Positions 6,377 through 15,072 of a stretch of DNA of 23,116 bases are shown piece by piece. The DNA is from a virus. Below the pieces are notes generated by a model, which had not been told where the DNA came from, made no database searches, and saw only the letters and a program-made list of their open reading frames with translations. A program made the translations under genes and the position numbers. The stretch spans positions 1-23,116 of the IMG/VR virus record IMGVR_UViG_3300025892_000164; one strand, written 5' to 3'. Every line of letters starts with the position of its first letter. Positions within the stretch are counted from its first letter, which is position 1.

Positions 6377-7949
6377 TTAATGCAATCACTCTTAAATTTC
6401 TTAATACTGGTACAAGGGCTTGATTTGTACTTCTAAATACTATCTTAGTTTGATATTTTTTAAATGCTGTTAAATCACCACCTAAACCTCCATGTAGAAA
6501 TGTGTACTGTCTGAATATTTTAGGATTATCATCTGAAGGTACGATTGTTTCTGCACTTAGTAAAGTAAAATTTTGTTCTCTTATATTTTCATCTGCATCA
6601 CATGTTCTGACATAAACTTGAAAGTCTGCAACGGATGGCCTATTAGCATCTATTAAAATTTTAAGACCGACTGCTTCTTCTTCAAGTACTATAGCTCTTG
6701 ACAAATGCTTAGATGCAGCACTTCCACCAATCGAAGATGTTTCATCTACAAAATTTAATGGAACGTTAAAGTCGTCAGTTACGCTTGATGCCTGCCTATC
6801 TATTATATTATTAATTAATGCCACTGAAGATCTTTGTAAATCTATCATTCCAGCATTATTAGAATCTTGATTTAATTGTATTTCCATCTCTAATGATTTA
6901 ACACCAGAACCTAATTCACTTGTTTCAGCACTGTCATGCGCAACTAAGTTCAATCTTGTAAGATTAGTGTTTTGCAATAATCTTAATGATTGAAATTCTG
7001 TGTCTTTTTGAAAAGCAGTTCCTACTCCACCATATGATTTACCAGTAGTAGTCTTTACCGTAGTGTTAATGTTTGCACCCGGTGGTACAATTGTTTGTAT
7101 GTTAGGAAATATTTTATTATATGCTATATTTTTTGTAGATTGTACTAAAGAACCTCCGCCTATAGCATCTGAATCAGCAGCTGAGTCTGCAGTGAATTGA
7201 TATCCTGTAAAATCCATTGCAGTAATATTGTATCTTTTATTTAATGTAGATGCAAATATTCCGCCAACACCTGCAGAATCTACGCCAGATATAACTACAG
7301 GTTGACCAACTTGCATACCATGATTTGGATGAAGCACTGTAACAGTTTGAGATCCAGATGTTGTTGTTATTGGATTTTTTAATAAAAGTTGTTTCGGCAC
7401 CGGTGCGTTTTTAAGTCTTACTGTAGATGATGTGGTTTTGAATTTAGCTCTGTGTATTCTAAATGTTAAATCTTGATTTTGCGCTGGTGTAAATGTTGTT
7501 GCATTTTGTGAATAAAATAAACTTCCTAAAGTTGGTTGCTTATTTATTCGTTTTTCGGTAGATCCTACTACAAATTCATTTATTTGTGCTACATACACTT
7601 CGTAATCTTTAGAGTCTGCGGTTATTACTAATGCGTAATCTCTTTGGCCTGCTAAATATAAAGGTTCATCTAATTCAAAAGAAACCGCAGTTGCTGCATC
7701 ATTAGAAACATTAGCTCCTCCTGAAAATGTACTACCCGGTAAAGCTTTAATACTACCCGGAAGAACTTCACTTGCAGAAGGAGAACCATTCGACATAGGT
7801 CTTATCTCTATTTGTATTGGCGCGCTCGTATCAGCAGATTTTAAATATAAATCTATTTTTGTGCAGTAAATGCCGCTTGGCTGTGCAACATAGAAAGATT
7901 GCGCTAATGGATGCTTTCCTACCTTATATCCTGTTGAACTTATTGCCAT
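6369..7949 (-). CDS. Virion structural protein (526 aa), tail/baseplate periphery
   Basis: ATG at 7949 with a strong TAGGAGA ribosome site. The N-terminus 'STGYKVGKHPLAQSFYV' with 'GIYCTKIDLYLKSADTSAPI' is a recognisable opening of large marine T4-like structural proteins. About residues 15-180 form a beta-sandwich-like domain ('IQIEIRPMSNGSPS', 'ALVITADSKDYEVYV'). A middle domain ('VRLKNAPVPKQLLLKNP', 'VTVLHPNHGMQVGQPVVISG') follows. The C-terminal part ('SRAIVLEEEAVGLKILIDA', 'DFQVYVRTCDADEN', 'FRQYTFLHGGLGG', 'FKKYQTKIVFRST') has the look of a beta-sandwich often placed at the end of such proteins. It follows the 1255-aa gene by 25 bases and probably works with it at the baseplate rim. The exact T4 counterpart is not clear. 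Confidence 0.75.
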   Translation of the reverse strand: MAISSTGYKVGKHPLAQSFYVAQPSGIYCTKIDLYLKSADTSAPIQIEIRPMSNGSPSASEVLPGSIKALPGSTFSGGANVSNDAATAVSFELDEPLYLAGQRDYALVITADSKDYEVYVAQINEFVVGSTEKRINKQPTLGSLFYSQNATTFTPAQNQDLTFRIHRAKFKTTSSTVRLKNAPVPKQLLLKNPITTTSGSQTVTVLHPNHGMQVGQPVVISGVDSAGVGGIFASTLNKRYNITAMDFTGYQFTADSAADSDAIGGGSLVQSTKNIAYNKIFPNIQTIVPPGANINTTVKTTTGKSYGGVGTAFQKDTEFQSLRLLQNTNLTRLNLVAHDSAETSELGSGVKSLEMEIQLNQDSNNAGMIDLQRSSVALINNIIDRQASSVTDDFNVPLNFVDETSSIGGSAASKHLSRAIVLEEEAVGLKILIDANRPSVADFQVYVRTCDADENIREQNFTLLSAETIVPSDDNPKIFRQYTFLHGGLGGDLTAFKKYQTKIVFRSTNQALVPVLRNLRVIALSV

Positions 7950-7974
7950 CTTATATTTCTCCTAAAAATTATCA

Positions 7975-10900
7975 TTATGTCCATCCACCTACATCAGCTG
8001 TAGTACTTCCGTATCCACCAGTTTCATCGTGAGAGGATGTATCAAAACCACTTGATGATGCATCCAATCCACCCGGACCACCTGTTGAGGTGTTTCCTCC
8101 AAAATCGCTGTAATTCATATTGAAATTTTTACTATAGTTATCGATATGATCTAATTCAGGCACACCTTTAGTTGTAGGCTTATTAGATACCCAGCTACCG
8201 TCGACTAATGTATAACCCCAACCTCCTATGCCGCCATCATCTCCTTGACTACCGTAATAAAAATATGGTCTATATATCAATCTACTTGATTTGTATTCAG
8301 CTTGTTTAGTATCTAAGAAACCTGAAGCAGTATATGGAGCTGATGATATAGCTGCTGCATTTTTTTCATTGTCAACACTAATATCAAGTATTTTGAATTG
8401 TCTAGTTCCTGTTCTTATTCTTGTAGTATCACTATTTGGTACAATAAATGATCCAGAAATAAATCCATCAGCGTCTGTTACTAATGTAGATGCACCATCA
8501 GGATGTGTAGTAATATTTTTTAAAGTGTTTCCAAAATCTGAATCAGTGTCAGAATAAAATTGAAATGCAGTATGGCCTCCAGCACCATTAGTTAAATTAG
8601 AAATGTTGTTTCCGTCTAAAAATGTAAATACTCTTGTGTTAGGTCTTAATCCTGTCGCCTTGAAATAAACTTTTCGAGCTCTCATAAAATGTGACAATAC
8701 GGATTCAATGACTCTATCTTCAACTAAGCTTAATATTGCTTCATTAGTAACTACTCTTTCTAATGCTTGATCTGTAGTAGTTCCACACCAATCATATACG
8801 TGATTATCATATAAATTAGCAGGTTTCCGTGAAATTGTAGTTCCACCTTGAACTACTTTATCTGGTAATCTTTCAACATCTCTCCATTCATCAGTAGATG
8901 GAGATAATGATATAGTTCCGGTGTATATTGTTACTGCAAAAGGATTAATCTTTATAGCTTTACTTGCAGTTGTTTGATCAATGAATAAAACTTCATCGTG
9001 TGTTGGATAAACGTTATCACCTTTTTTTATAGTGTTTACAGAAGCCGCTGAATCATAAATCATTCTTATTTGATCTTCGTGTGTTTGTGGACGTAAGTGT
9101 TGATTACGTAAATCAAGTGAAGCCCTATATTCATTAGAAGGGACTAACTGCGACATTGTGTGATTTTTAAAATTATCGACTAAAAATCCACTTTTTGTTC
9201 TATTATTACCTGAGGAGTCTAAAACTTCAAAGTTTTTAGTGTCTATCTCTAGTAAATTTAATGTAGTAAATTCTTCTAGCTTATCGACTCTTTTTTCAAT
9301 TTGCCCAATATCTTTCATAGTAAATCGTCTATAATTAAACCTACTTAATGATGTGTCAGAATCATTAAGTGTAGCAGGATTCATTACAACATCAAATAAT
9401 GGAAGTGTTCCTTCGAGTTTATCTGGAAAAGTAGGAGTGAATGAAGGAGCACCTTCAATAAGTGATAAGTTTGAATTACGGTCTATCACCAGTTTATTAG
9501 CAGTTCCTAAATTATAAGTCACATCTGCAGTTATCGTTGTTCCATCTTTAGGCAACTCAATCATCGTAGATCCGCTTCCACCAAAATTACCAGCTGAATC
9601 TCCAACTGATCTAAAATCAATAAAGTTTCTTAAATTTATAGTTCTTCCAGAAGGTGTTCTATAATTAGGTATTTTATCATAGTCTACTTGTCCTGCATAT
9701 GAGTTTACAGAGAAGTAATCACCAGATGTGCTTGGCTGAAAGAATTTATATTTAACAAATATGTTTCCAGCTGGTGCGGCTTGGCCAGCTGCTAATATCA
9801 ATCTACCTGGTTCGTATCTCGAAGGTCTTTGTCCATTATCTAAAATAAATCTAGATGAATAATCTACGCTGCTATCTCCAGCTTTTACTATTTGATCAAC
9901 TTCAAATATATCTGCACGTTTCATATTAATAAATTTAAAACCTGCACCATCAGATTCAACTGAATTAGTTAAATTAAAAGTAGTTAAAGTTTTAACTTTT
10001 GGTGTTGTCTGAGTTTTACTGACATATGAAGCAAGTTCTATATTAGAAGAACTTGAAATTGTTGCAACATCTGCAGCTGTTCCAAAATTTGCAGTACCGC
10101 CAGTAGCTCCGCCAGATAAAGTTATTGTAGGAGATGCAGCTGATACATCACTGTCAGCTTTTGCAAAAACAAAGTCACCTGTCTGTGTATATACTTCACC
10201 AGACGTTGTTAATCCCGTAAGTGTTACTACACCAGAACCATTTGCAGATAAACTTGAAAATTTTCTTTGAGCTGTATAAATCAAATCAGTTAAAGATTGA
10301 GGTCTTTGTCTTGGAAGCGCAAATAAACTAAAATCGTTAGTAGGTTCTTTTAAAACAGATTTTGAGTTTTCTTGTGTAATATCAAAGTAATTATTTGTAC
10401 TTGTGCCTACACTTTTTACATTACGAAAAGCTTGGCCAGAATTCATGATAATATCTGTTAAATGTATTTTTAAATTAGTACCACTTTTGGTTACAGCTTT
10501 AACTCTTGCAGTACCTATTGTGCTTCCACCATGTGTAACTGCTGTTCTTAGATTCATTAATTCAAGTTCATCAAAATTTGGAATACCTTGTGTTTTTCCT
10601 AAACCACTATGAGCTACATCTACTAAAATGTGATGGCCAAGTGCTGCGCCTGTAGGTTCATTATTAATAATAGTTCTTGCAGTTGGTTTTGCTGTCCTTA
10701 TGGTTGTTGGATATCCACGGTGTGATCTGTATCCGTCTACTACTACGGTTCCATCACTTACTTTAAGCAATAGATGAGTATTCTGAGAATCAAGTTCGAA
10801 TCTAGCATTAAACGGTTTGACAATATAATCACCAGAATTTTCTTTAATTCTAGTAGCTATTAATTTACTTGGTATGTTATAAGATGTATCGGTATCGACA

Positions 10901-11742
10901 GCTTCAAATACAGCGCCATCAACAATAGTTGCTACATGTATAAAATTTTCATTTGAAGTTATTTCACTTCGCTCTGCAATAGTAAGTTGAATTCTATATC
11001 TATCTGCGCCAGGCGCACTTACATTAGGAACTGATCCTTGATTGTCGTAAAGGGCATTGTTGTCACTTGCAGTTATTACTTCTTCAACGGCTTTAAACCC
11101 AATGTCAGTTGTTGGAGTATCAGTATATTTTGATATTATTTTGCTTTGATCTTGAGTAAATACAAAATTACCTCGAGCATAATATATACCGCTACGCAAT
11201 GTTACTTGAGTTCCTTTTCCGGTAGAAGGATCAGCCACTGTTGATAATTTAACTTTTAAGTCAGTTCCATCTGACACATCCATAACTTCATTAGTTGCCA
11301 TTCTTTGCGTTACTACATCAGTACTACCTTGAGCTGAACTTGTATTTGTGTACTTGACATACAGAGTTGCAGGATCACTTCCAGATGCAGCTACTACTTC
11401 TATTATTGTTGCAACTATAGATGAAGTTTGTCCTGTTACGGTTTTACCTACAAGAGTTGTAATATCCGTTGGTAAAACGTGAGATGGATTAGTCGTATCT
11501 AATTTAATAAATTCATATTGTGGATTTATATTAGTTCCACCGGGTTGAACAACTGCACCTTCTTTGAATACATTATTACCGAATCTTTCAATTTGTTTTT
11601 GTAGTATTGTTTGAAGTTGTGTTAGCTCTCTTGCTTGTAATCCAACACCAGTATTAAATAATATTCTATGAAAGTTATCACTATCACGAAAATCATCTTT
11701 ATACGTGGTTGATAAGCTGGTTTCTGTAAATGTTGTCGCCAT
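7975..11742 (-). CDS. Large virion structural protein, DUF4815-like (1255 aa)
   Basis: ATG at 11742 behind TAGGAT, 12 bases after gp8. The N-terminal segment ('YKDDFRDSDNFHRILFN', 'GVGLQARELTQLQTILQKQI', 'FGNNVFKEGAVVQPGG') is, from memory, the hallmark of a large structural protein family in marine T4-like phages (DUF4815-type). Near residues 690-740 lies 'DYDKIPNYRTPSGRTINLRN' with 'FIDFRSVGD'. About residues 805-835 are helical ('DIGQIEKRVDKLEEFTTL'). Near 1020 is 'MRARKVYFKATGLRPNTRV', a segment common in large phage tail proteins. The last 50 residues are a Gly/Ser/Asp-rich tail. Its place after gp8 in the operon suggests a baseplate-wedge periphery or fibre-network role, the place where T4 has gp9-gp12, but no direct match to those is visible. 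Confidence 0.75.
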   Translation of the reverse strand: MATTFTETSLSTTYKDDFRDSDNFHRILFNTGVGLQARELTQLQTILQKQIERFGNNVFKEGAVVQPGGTNINPQYEFIKLDTTNPSHVLPTDITTLVGKTVTGQTSSIVATIIEVVAASGSDPATLYVKYTNTSSAQGSTDVVTQRMATNEVMDVSDGTDLKVKLSTVADPSTGKGTQVTLRSGIYYARGNFVFTQDQSKIISKYTDTPTTDIGFKAVEEVITASDNNALYDNQGSVPNVSAPGADRYRIQLTIAERSEITSNENFIHVATIVDGAVFEAVDTDTSYNIPSKLIATRIKENSGDYIVKPFNARFELDSQNTHLLLKVSDGTVVVDGYRSHRGYPTTIRTAKPTARTIINNEPTGAALGHHILVDVAHSGLGKTQGIPNFDELELMNLRTAVTHGGSTIGTARVKAVTKSGTNLKIHLTDIIMNSGQAFRNVKSVGTSTNNYFDITQENSKSVLKEPTNDFSLFALPRQRPQSLTDLIYTAQRKFSSLSANGSGVVTLTGLTTSGEVYTQTGDFVFAKADSDVSAASPTITLSGGATGGTANFGTAADVATISSSSNIELASYVSKTQTTPKVKTLTTFNLTNSVESDGAGFKFINMKRADIFEVDQIVKAGDSSVDYSSRFILDNGQRPSRYEPGRLILAAGQAAPAGNIFVKYKFFQPSTSGDYFSVNSYAGQVDYDKIPNYRTPSGRTINLRNFIDFRSVGDSAGNFGGSGSTMIELPKDGTTITADVTYNLGTANKLVIDRNSNLSLIEGAPSFTPTFPDKLEGTLPLFDVVMNPATLNDSDTSLSRFNYRRFTMKDIGQIEKRVDKLEEFTTLNLLEIDTKNFEVLDSSGNNRTKSGFLVDNFKNHTMSQLVPSNEYRASLDLRNQHLRPQTHEDQIRMIYDSAASVNTIKKGDNVYPTHDEVLFIDQTTASKAIKINPFAVTIYTGTISLSPSTDEWRDVERLPDKVVQGGTTISRKPANLYDNHVYDWCGTTTDQALERVVTNEAILSLVEDRVIESVLSHFMRARKVYFKATGLRPNTRVFTFLDGNNISNLTNGAGGHTAFQFYSDTDSDFGNTLKNITTHPDGASTLVTDADGFISGSFIVPNSDTTRIRTGTRQFKILDISVDNEKNAAAISSAPYTASGFLDTKQAEYKSSRLIYRPYFYYGSQGDDGGIGGWGYTLVDGSWVSNKPTTKGVPELDHIDNYSKNFNMNYSDFGGNTSTGGPGGLDASSSGFDTSSHDETGGYGSTTADVGGWT

Positions 11743-11754
11743 ATTAATATCCTA

Positions 11755-13116
11755 CTAAAGTGTAACTACTACTTTTATATCTTCTGTTTGTGATGCATCT
11801 CTTATAACTGGTGCTCTATTTTCTATATATAAGATATCTCCAGAAGTATTTATGAGATCTTCTGATGCGGGAGCCACGGCAATAGTTCCTGTATTGCCTT
11901 GCTCGTCTGTTAATGTATCACCAACTCCAAAAGGTGTATATCCTGTACTATCTGTTTGATGAAAATAAACATCACTATCTGAAACTTGGTTTACGTATGC
12001 TTTTGCTGGTGGTACAGTGTTATTAAAAATTAACTCGTCAACTGCTAAGTTTCCTGCAAATGTTAAGTCAGTTTTTAAGAATCTTAAAGCTTTACCACTT
12101 GTTGCAGTTAATGTAGTGCCATTTGCTGAATCTGTTTTTGGATTCTTAATTAACATAACTTGTCTAAAATCTACATTAGTTCCTGCTAAAAAGTCTCCGC
12201 CCTCTGTTCCAGATGGTTTAGCATTAAACATTAATGAGGTTGCTTTTAACTCATCTCTTGGATCTTTACCAATTCCGTTAGGTGGACCAATGATTGCTCG
12301 AGCAATTGCACCGCTTCCGCCACCGCCTGTGATAGTTACTGTTGCGTTATCATAATTTTTACCTGATCCTGAGCTTTCATTAAGCATTTCAACCTTAACA
12401 ACCGATCCGCCAGAAACAGTTGCTGTTGCTTGTGCACTATCACCGATTGCTCTTGAATTTCCTGTGATTGTAATTGTTGGAGCCGATGAATAACCGGTTC
12501 CTCCATTAGTAACTGCAATATTAAGTATTCTGCCAGCAACTGCAGAATCCTGTACTCCTAGCTGTTGAGTCTCAATAGCGTTAGATGCAGTTCCAGCTGA
12601 ATCAATTACTTGAATAGGCACAAAGTTGGCTGATAAAAATGCACTTGCATTTGCAGCACTTAATGCATATAAAAACTTCCATGTATAACCGTCAGCCGTT
12701 GTAAATGCGTGGTTAGTTGTGCCTGTTGGTTTTACGGTTGATACGTTTGCTGCACCTGTTGCATTTTTACTTTGTTGTATACATATGTAAACTTGGTTGT
12801 CTTCAGTCAGTACGTAATAACTGTTTGTAGGTATTGCAGTAAGGTCATCATCAAAGGCATCGTATATAGAACCAGAAGACCAGTTCTTTCTTGGAATTAC
12901 GTATGATACTCCAGCAACAGCCTTTACTGATTGTAGAGCAGCTTGTGCTTGTCTTATTGTCCTAGGTGTATCTGTTGGTGTTGGTACTGTTTCAGTAGAA
13001 TTCCACTGATCATTCTTTCCAATTCCAATGTAGTATCTACCAGTAAGGTTTTCAACTTCATCAAATATATTTTGCATGAATTGTTTTTTAAATGGGTCTG
13101 TAATTATTGCTGACAT
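11755..13116 (-). CDS. 8: Baseplate wedge protein gp8
   Basis: ATG at 13116 with an AAGGAA ribosome site. Signatures of T4 gp8 are visible in order: 'YYIGIGKNDQW' (28-38, T4 has a 'GRSEPW' equivalent), 'YVIPRKNW' (72-79), 'ADGYTWKFLYAL' (141-152), 'FRQVMLIKNP' (317-326) and the C-terminal 'LYIENRAPVIRDASQTEDIK' (429-448). gp8 binds gp6, gp7 and gp10 in the baseplate wedge. The protein is 453 aa against 334 aa in T4. Much of the extra length lies at residues about 195-275, a Gly-rich insert with two 'GGTGYSSAPTITITG'-type repeats. Position in the wedge operon supports the call. Confidence 0.92.
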   Translation of the reverse strand: MSAIITDPFKKQFMQNIFDEVENLTGRYYIGIGKNDQWNSTETVPTPTDTPRTIRQAQAALQSVKAVAGVSYVIPRKNWSSGSIYDAFDDDLTAIPTNSYYVLTEDNQVYICIQQSKNATGAANVSTVKPTGTTNHAFTTADGYTWKFLYALSAANASAFLSANFVPIQVIDSAGTASNAIETQQLGVQDSAVAGRILNIAVTNGGTGYSSAPTITITGNSRAIGDSAQATATVSGGSVVKVEMLNESSGSGKNYDNATVTITGGGGSGAIARAIIGPPNGIGKDPRDELKATSLMFNAKPSGTEGGDFLAGTNVDFRQVMLIKNPKTDSANGTTLTATSGKALRFLKTDLTFAGNLAVDELIFNNTVPPAKAYVNQVSDSDVYFHQTDSTGYTPFGVGDTLTDEQGNTGTIAVAPASEDLINTSGDILYIENRAPVIRDASQTEDIKVVVTL

Positions 13117-13126
13117 ATTCTATTCC

Positions 13127-14059
13127 TTATGATACCGTTACTTCACCTTGGTTTCCTACTAAAAACCAGTTTGATCCGTCCCATATACAAGTACAACCAT
13201 CGTTCTGTGCTAGAACAAATTTAGTACCTTGTGCAAAGTTAGTTGGTGTAACGTGCATTGCACCTGCACCTTTGTTTGTAAAAATCTTGTATTCACCTAC
13301 AGTTGTTCCATCCGCTAATGATACATCTAGTTGAGAACCTTTATTTCCTATTATTAAAGTTGCTGCTGTACTTGCCGCACCATTTGCAGTTATAGTTGAA
13401 GAACTAAAAGCTGCTTTATTAAGTTCAACAGAACCTGTTCCCTTTGGTGTCATAATAATGTTTAAATTAGTTCCACCACCTGTAGCAGAAAGCGTTGGGC
13501 CCGTTGATGATGCACCATTTGCTATTGTTAATTCATTTACTGCACTTCCAGTTGCAGTTATTTTTATAACCTCATTACCAGTTGTATCATTGATAGATGT
13601 TCCTACCTTAGGAGTGTTTATAGTTGGTGATGTTAGTGTTTTATTAGTTAATGTGTCGGTTGTAGCTCTTCCTACAAGTGTATCCGTTGATGTAGGTAAA
13701 GTTAAAGTACCAGTGTTTTTAATTGATGCTATAGTTGGTACTGTTAATGTTTTATTAGTTAATGTTTGAATTGTATTATTAAGAGTAACTGTGCCAGTTG
13801 AATCTGGTAATGTTATAACATTATCTTGTGTTGCATTTGTAGATTTTAATCTTGTTTCAAAATCATTAGCCGAAGAACCTTCAAATACTACTGCATCATT
13901 TTCTAAAGTAATTTGTGATGATAGATTACTACTATCTCCTCCACCGAGTAATGCATATACTTCAGCAAAGTTTGCATTTATCTTAGTGCCAGCAGTTCGT
14001 AATGTATCTCCATTACCATCATTTGCTGAGCTACCTATGCCTATATTTTGTCTAGTCAT
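13127..14059 (-). CDS. Fibre-like virion structural protein with TLTNKTLT repeats (310 aa)
   Basis: First gene after a late promoter; ATG at 14059 with an AGGAAAG ribosome site. Residues 1-35 ('IGIGSSANDGNGDTLRTAG', 'KINANFAEVYALLG') match an opening common in marine phage fibres and baseplate-associated proteins. 'LTNKTLTVPTI' (100-110) and 'LTNKTLTSPTI' (137-147) are repeats widespread in phage fibres and probably mark strands of a triple beta-helix. The C-terminus 'FVLAQNDGCTCIWDGSNWFL' is a small Trp- and Cys-containing domain. It lies between the gp7-position gene and gp8, an unusual place for a fibre-like protein. It may be a wedge-bound short fibre or connector; this is inferred from composition. 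Confidence 0.75.
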   Translation of the reverse strand: MTRQNIGIGSSANDGNGDTLRTAGTKINANFAEVYALLGGGDSSNLSSQITLENDAVVFEGSSANDFETRLKSTNATQDNVITLPDSTGTVTLNNTIQTLTNKTLTVPTIASIKNTGTLTLPTSTDTLVGRATTDTLTNKTLTSPTINTPKVGTSINDTTGNEVIKITATGSAVNELTIANGASSTGPTLSATGGGTNLNIIMTPKGTGSVELNKAAFSSSTITANGAASTAATLIIGNKGSQLDVSLADGTTVGEYKIFTNKGAGAMHVTPTNFAQGTKFVLAQNDGCTCIWDGSNWFLVGNQGEVTVS

Positions 14060-14082
14060 TTAATCTTTCCTAATAATAGTTC

Positions 14083-14090
14083 TATTTATA
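14083..14090 (-). promoter_or_regulatory. T4-type late promoter (TATAAATA) for the gp8/fibre unit
   Basis: Perfect TATAAATA on the minus strand in the context TTTTTGGTATAAATAGA, inside the 44-base gap before the 310-aa gene. The expected transcript start about 6 bases downstream leaves a leader of roughly 20 bases that still holds the AGGAAAG ribosome site. Confidence 0.87.
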
Positions 14091-14103
14091 CCAAAAACAT
14101 TCG

Positions 14104-15072
14104 TTATGAATTAAAAGATGAATCAAATTGTTCGTTATCCATAGTTTCTAGTGCAATTGAGAAGTCTGGTCTTGCTGTTCCTGCACTGTCACCTATATCA
14201 CTATCATCAAATGTAAATGATTTAGCAGTTAATATTTCATTGATATTACCATAGATAGTATTTAATTCATTGGCAGGTATAGATTGGTATTTATCAATTG
14301 TTTGACCAAGCTGTGATCTAAACCCTCCACTGTCTATTGATAATCCTCCTGATAAAAGTGTCATTTGAGTAAATGGTGCAATAGCACTCATAACTGCAGA
14401 TGATATAACACCAGGGTTACCACTATCTGGAGATGCTAATGGTGCACTTAATGTTCCTACAGCTTCTACATCCGTTTGAACAGTACCTGCAATGTAAAAC
14501 CCCGCAGGATGCACAAACTTTTTATATAGTTCAATCCATGTAGTTTGTGCTAATGGACTTTTTATTAATATAGAATAAATCTGGTATAGCGCATTATTTC
14601 TAATAAATTTATTCGATTCAGCACCAATTCTGCTTAGCGGTCCAGCTGAATCATGACCTACTGTGAATATATCATTCTTTGGATATTCTACTTCTACATT
14701 TTGCTGATAGAAAGCTCTAAAAAATTCTTCGATAGAAAACCTACTGCCTTTAGTTCTATGCAATTCATGTATTCTTTGTGCATAAAAATTAGGATCAATG
14801 AAGTTGTCTCCAGTATTACCTGCAGCTATTTCAGATATCAATGTACTTAAAAGTTTTGAAGGTACTTCTTGAGTATCACGTGTTTGATATATTTGTCTTA
14901 GTTGATTGTCAAAAGAACTAACATCATCTGAATCTAAGTAGTCATAATACTTTTCTAAAAAAGTAACGAGCTTTGGAAAATCTTGTGTAAAAAATTCAGG
15001 TAAAGCATCACGTACTTTTCTATGAAGAAAGTTACGTGGTCTACGATTTTGATGATATTTAATTTCAGCCAT
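14104..15072 (-). CDS. Baseplate wedge structural protein in the gp7 position (322 aa)
   Basis: ATG at 15072 shares one base with the gp6 stop; with only a weak ribosome site, coupled translation with gp6 is likely. The first half is helical and charged: 'PRNFLHRKVRDALPEFFTQD', 'FPKLVTFLEKYYDYLDSDD', 'LHRTKGSRFSIEEFFRAFYQ', 'NNALYQIYSILIKSPLAQTT' and 'WIELYKKFVHPAGFYIAG'. That pattern is familiar from a conserved protein directly after gp6 in marine T4-like phages. The C-terminal third is less ordered, Ser/Asp-rich, and ends in 'FSIALETMDNEQFDSSFNS'. In T4 gene 7 follows gene 6, so this may be a much shortened wedge-scaffold counterpart (T4 gp7 is over 1000 aa), but I see no direct sequence proof. 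Confidence 0.7.
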   Translation of the reverse strand: MAEIKYHQNRRPRNFLHRKVRDALPEFFTQDFPKLVTFLEKYYDYLDSDDVSSFDNQLRQIYQTRDTQEVPSKLLSTLISEIAAGNTGDNFIDPNFYAQRIHELHRTKGSRFSIEEFFRAFYQQNVEVEYPKNDIFTVGHDSAGPLSRIGAESNKFIRNNALYQIYSILIKSPLAQTTWIELYKKFVHPAGFYIAGTVQTDVEAVGTLSAPLASPDSGNPGVISSAVMSAIAPFTQMTLLSGGLSIDSGGFRSQLGQTIDKYQSIPANELNTIYGNINEILTAKSFTFDDSDIGDSAGTARPDFSIALETMDNEQFDSSFNS

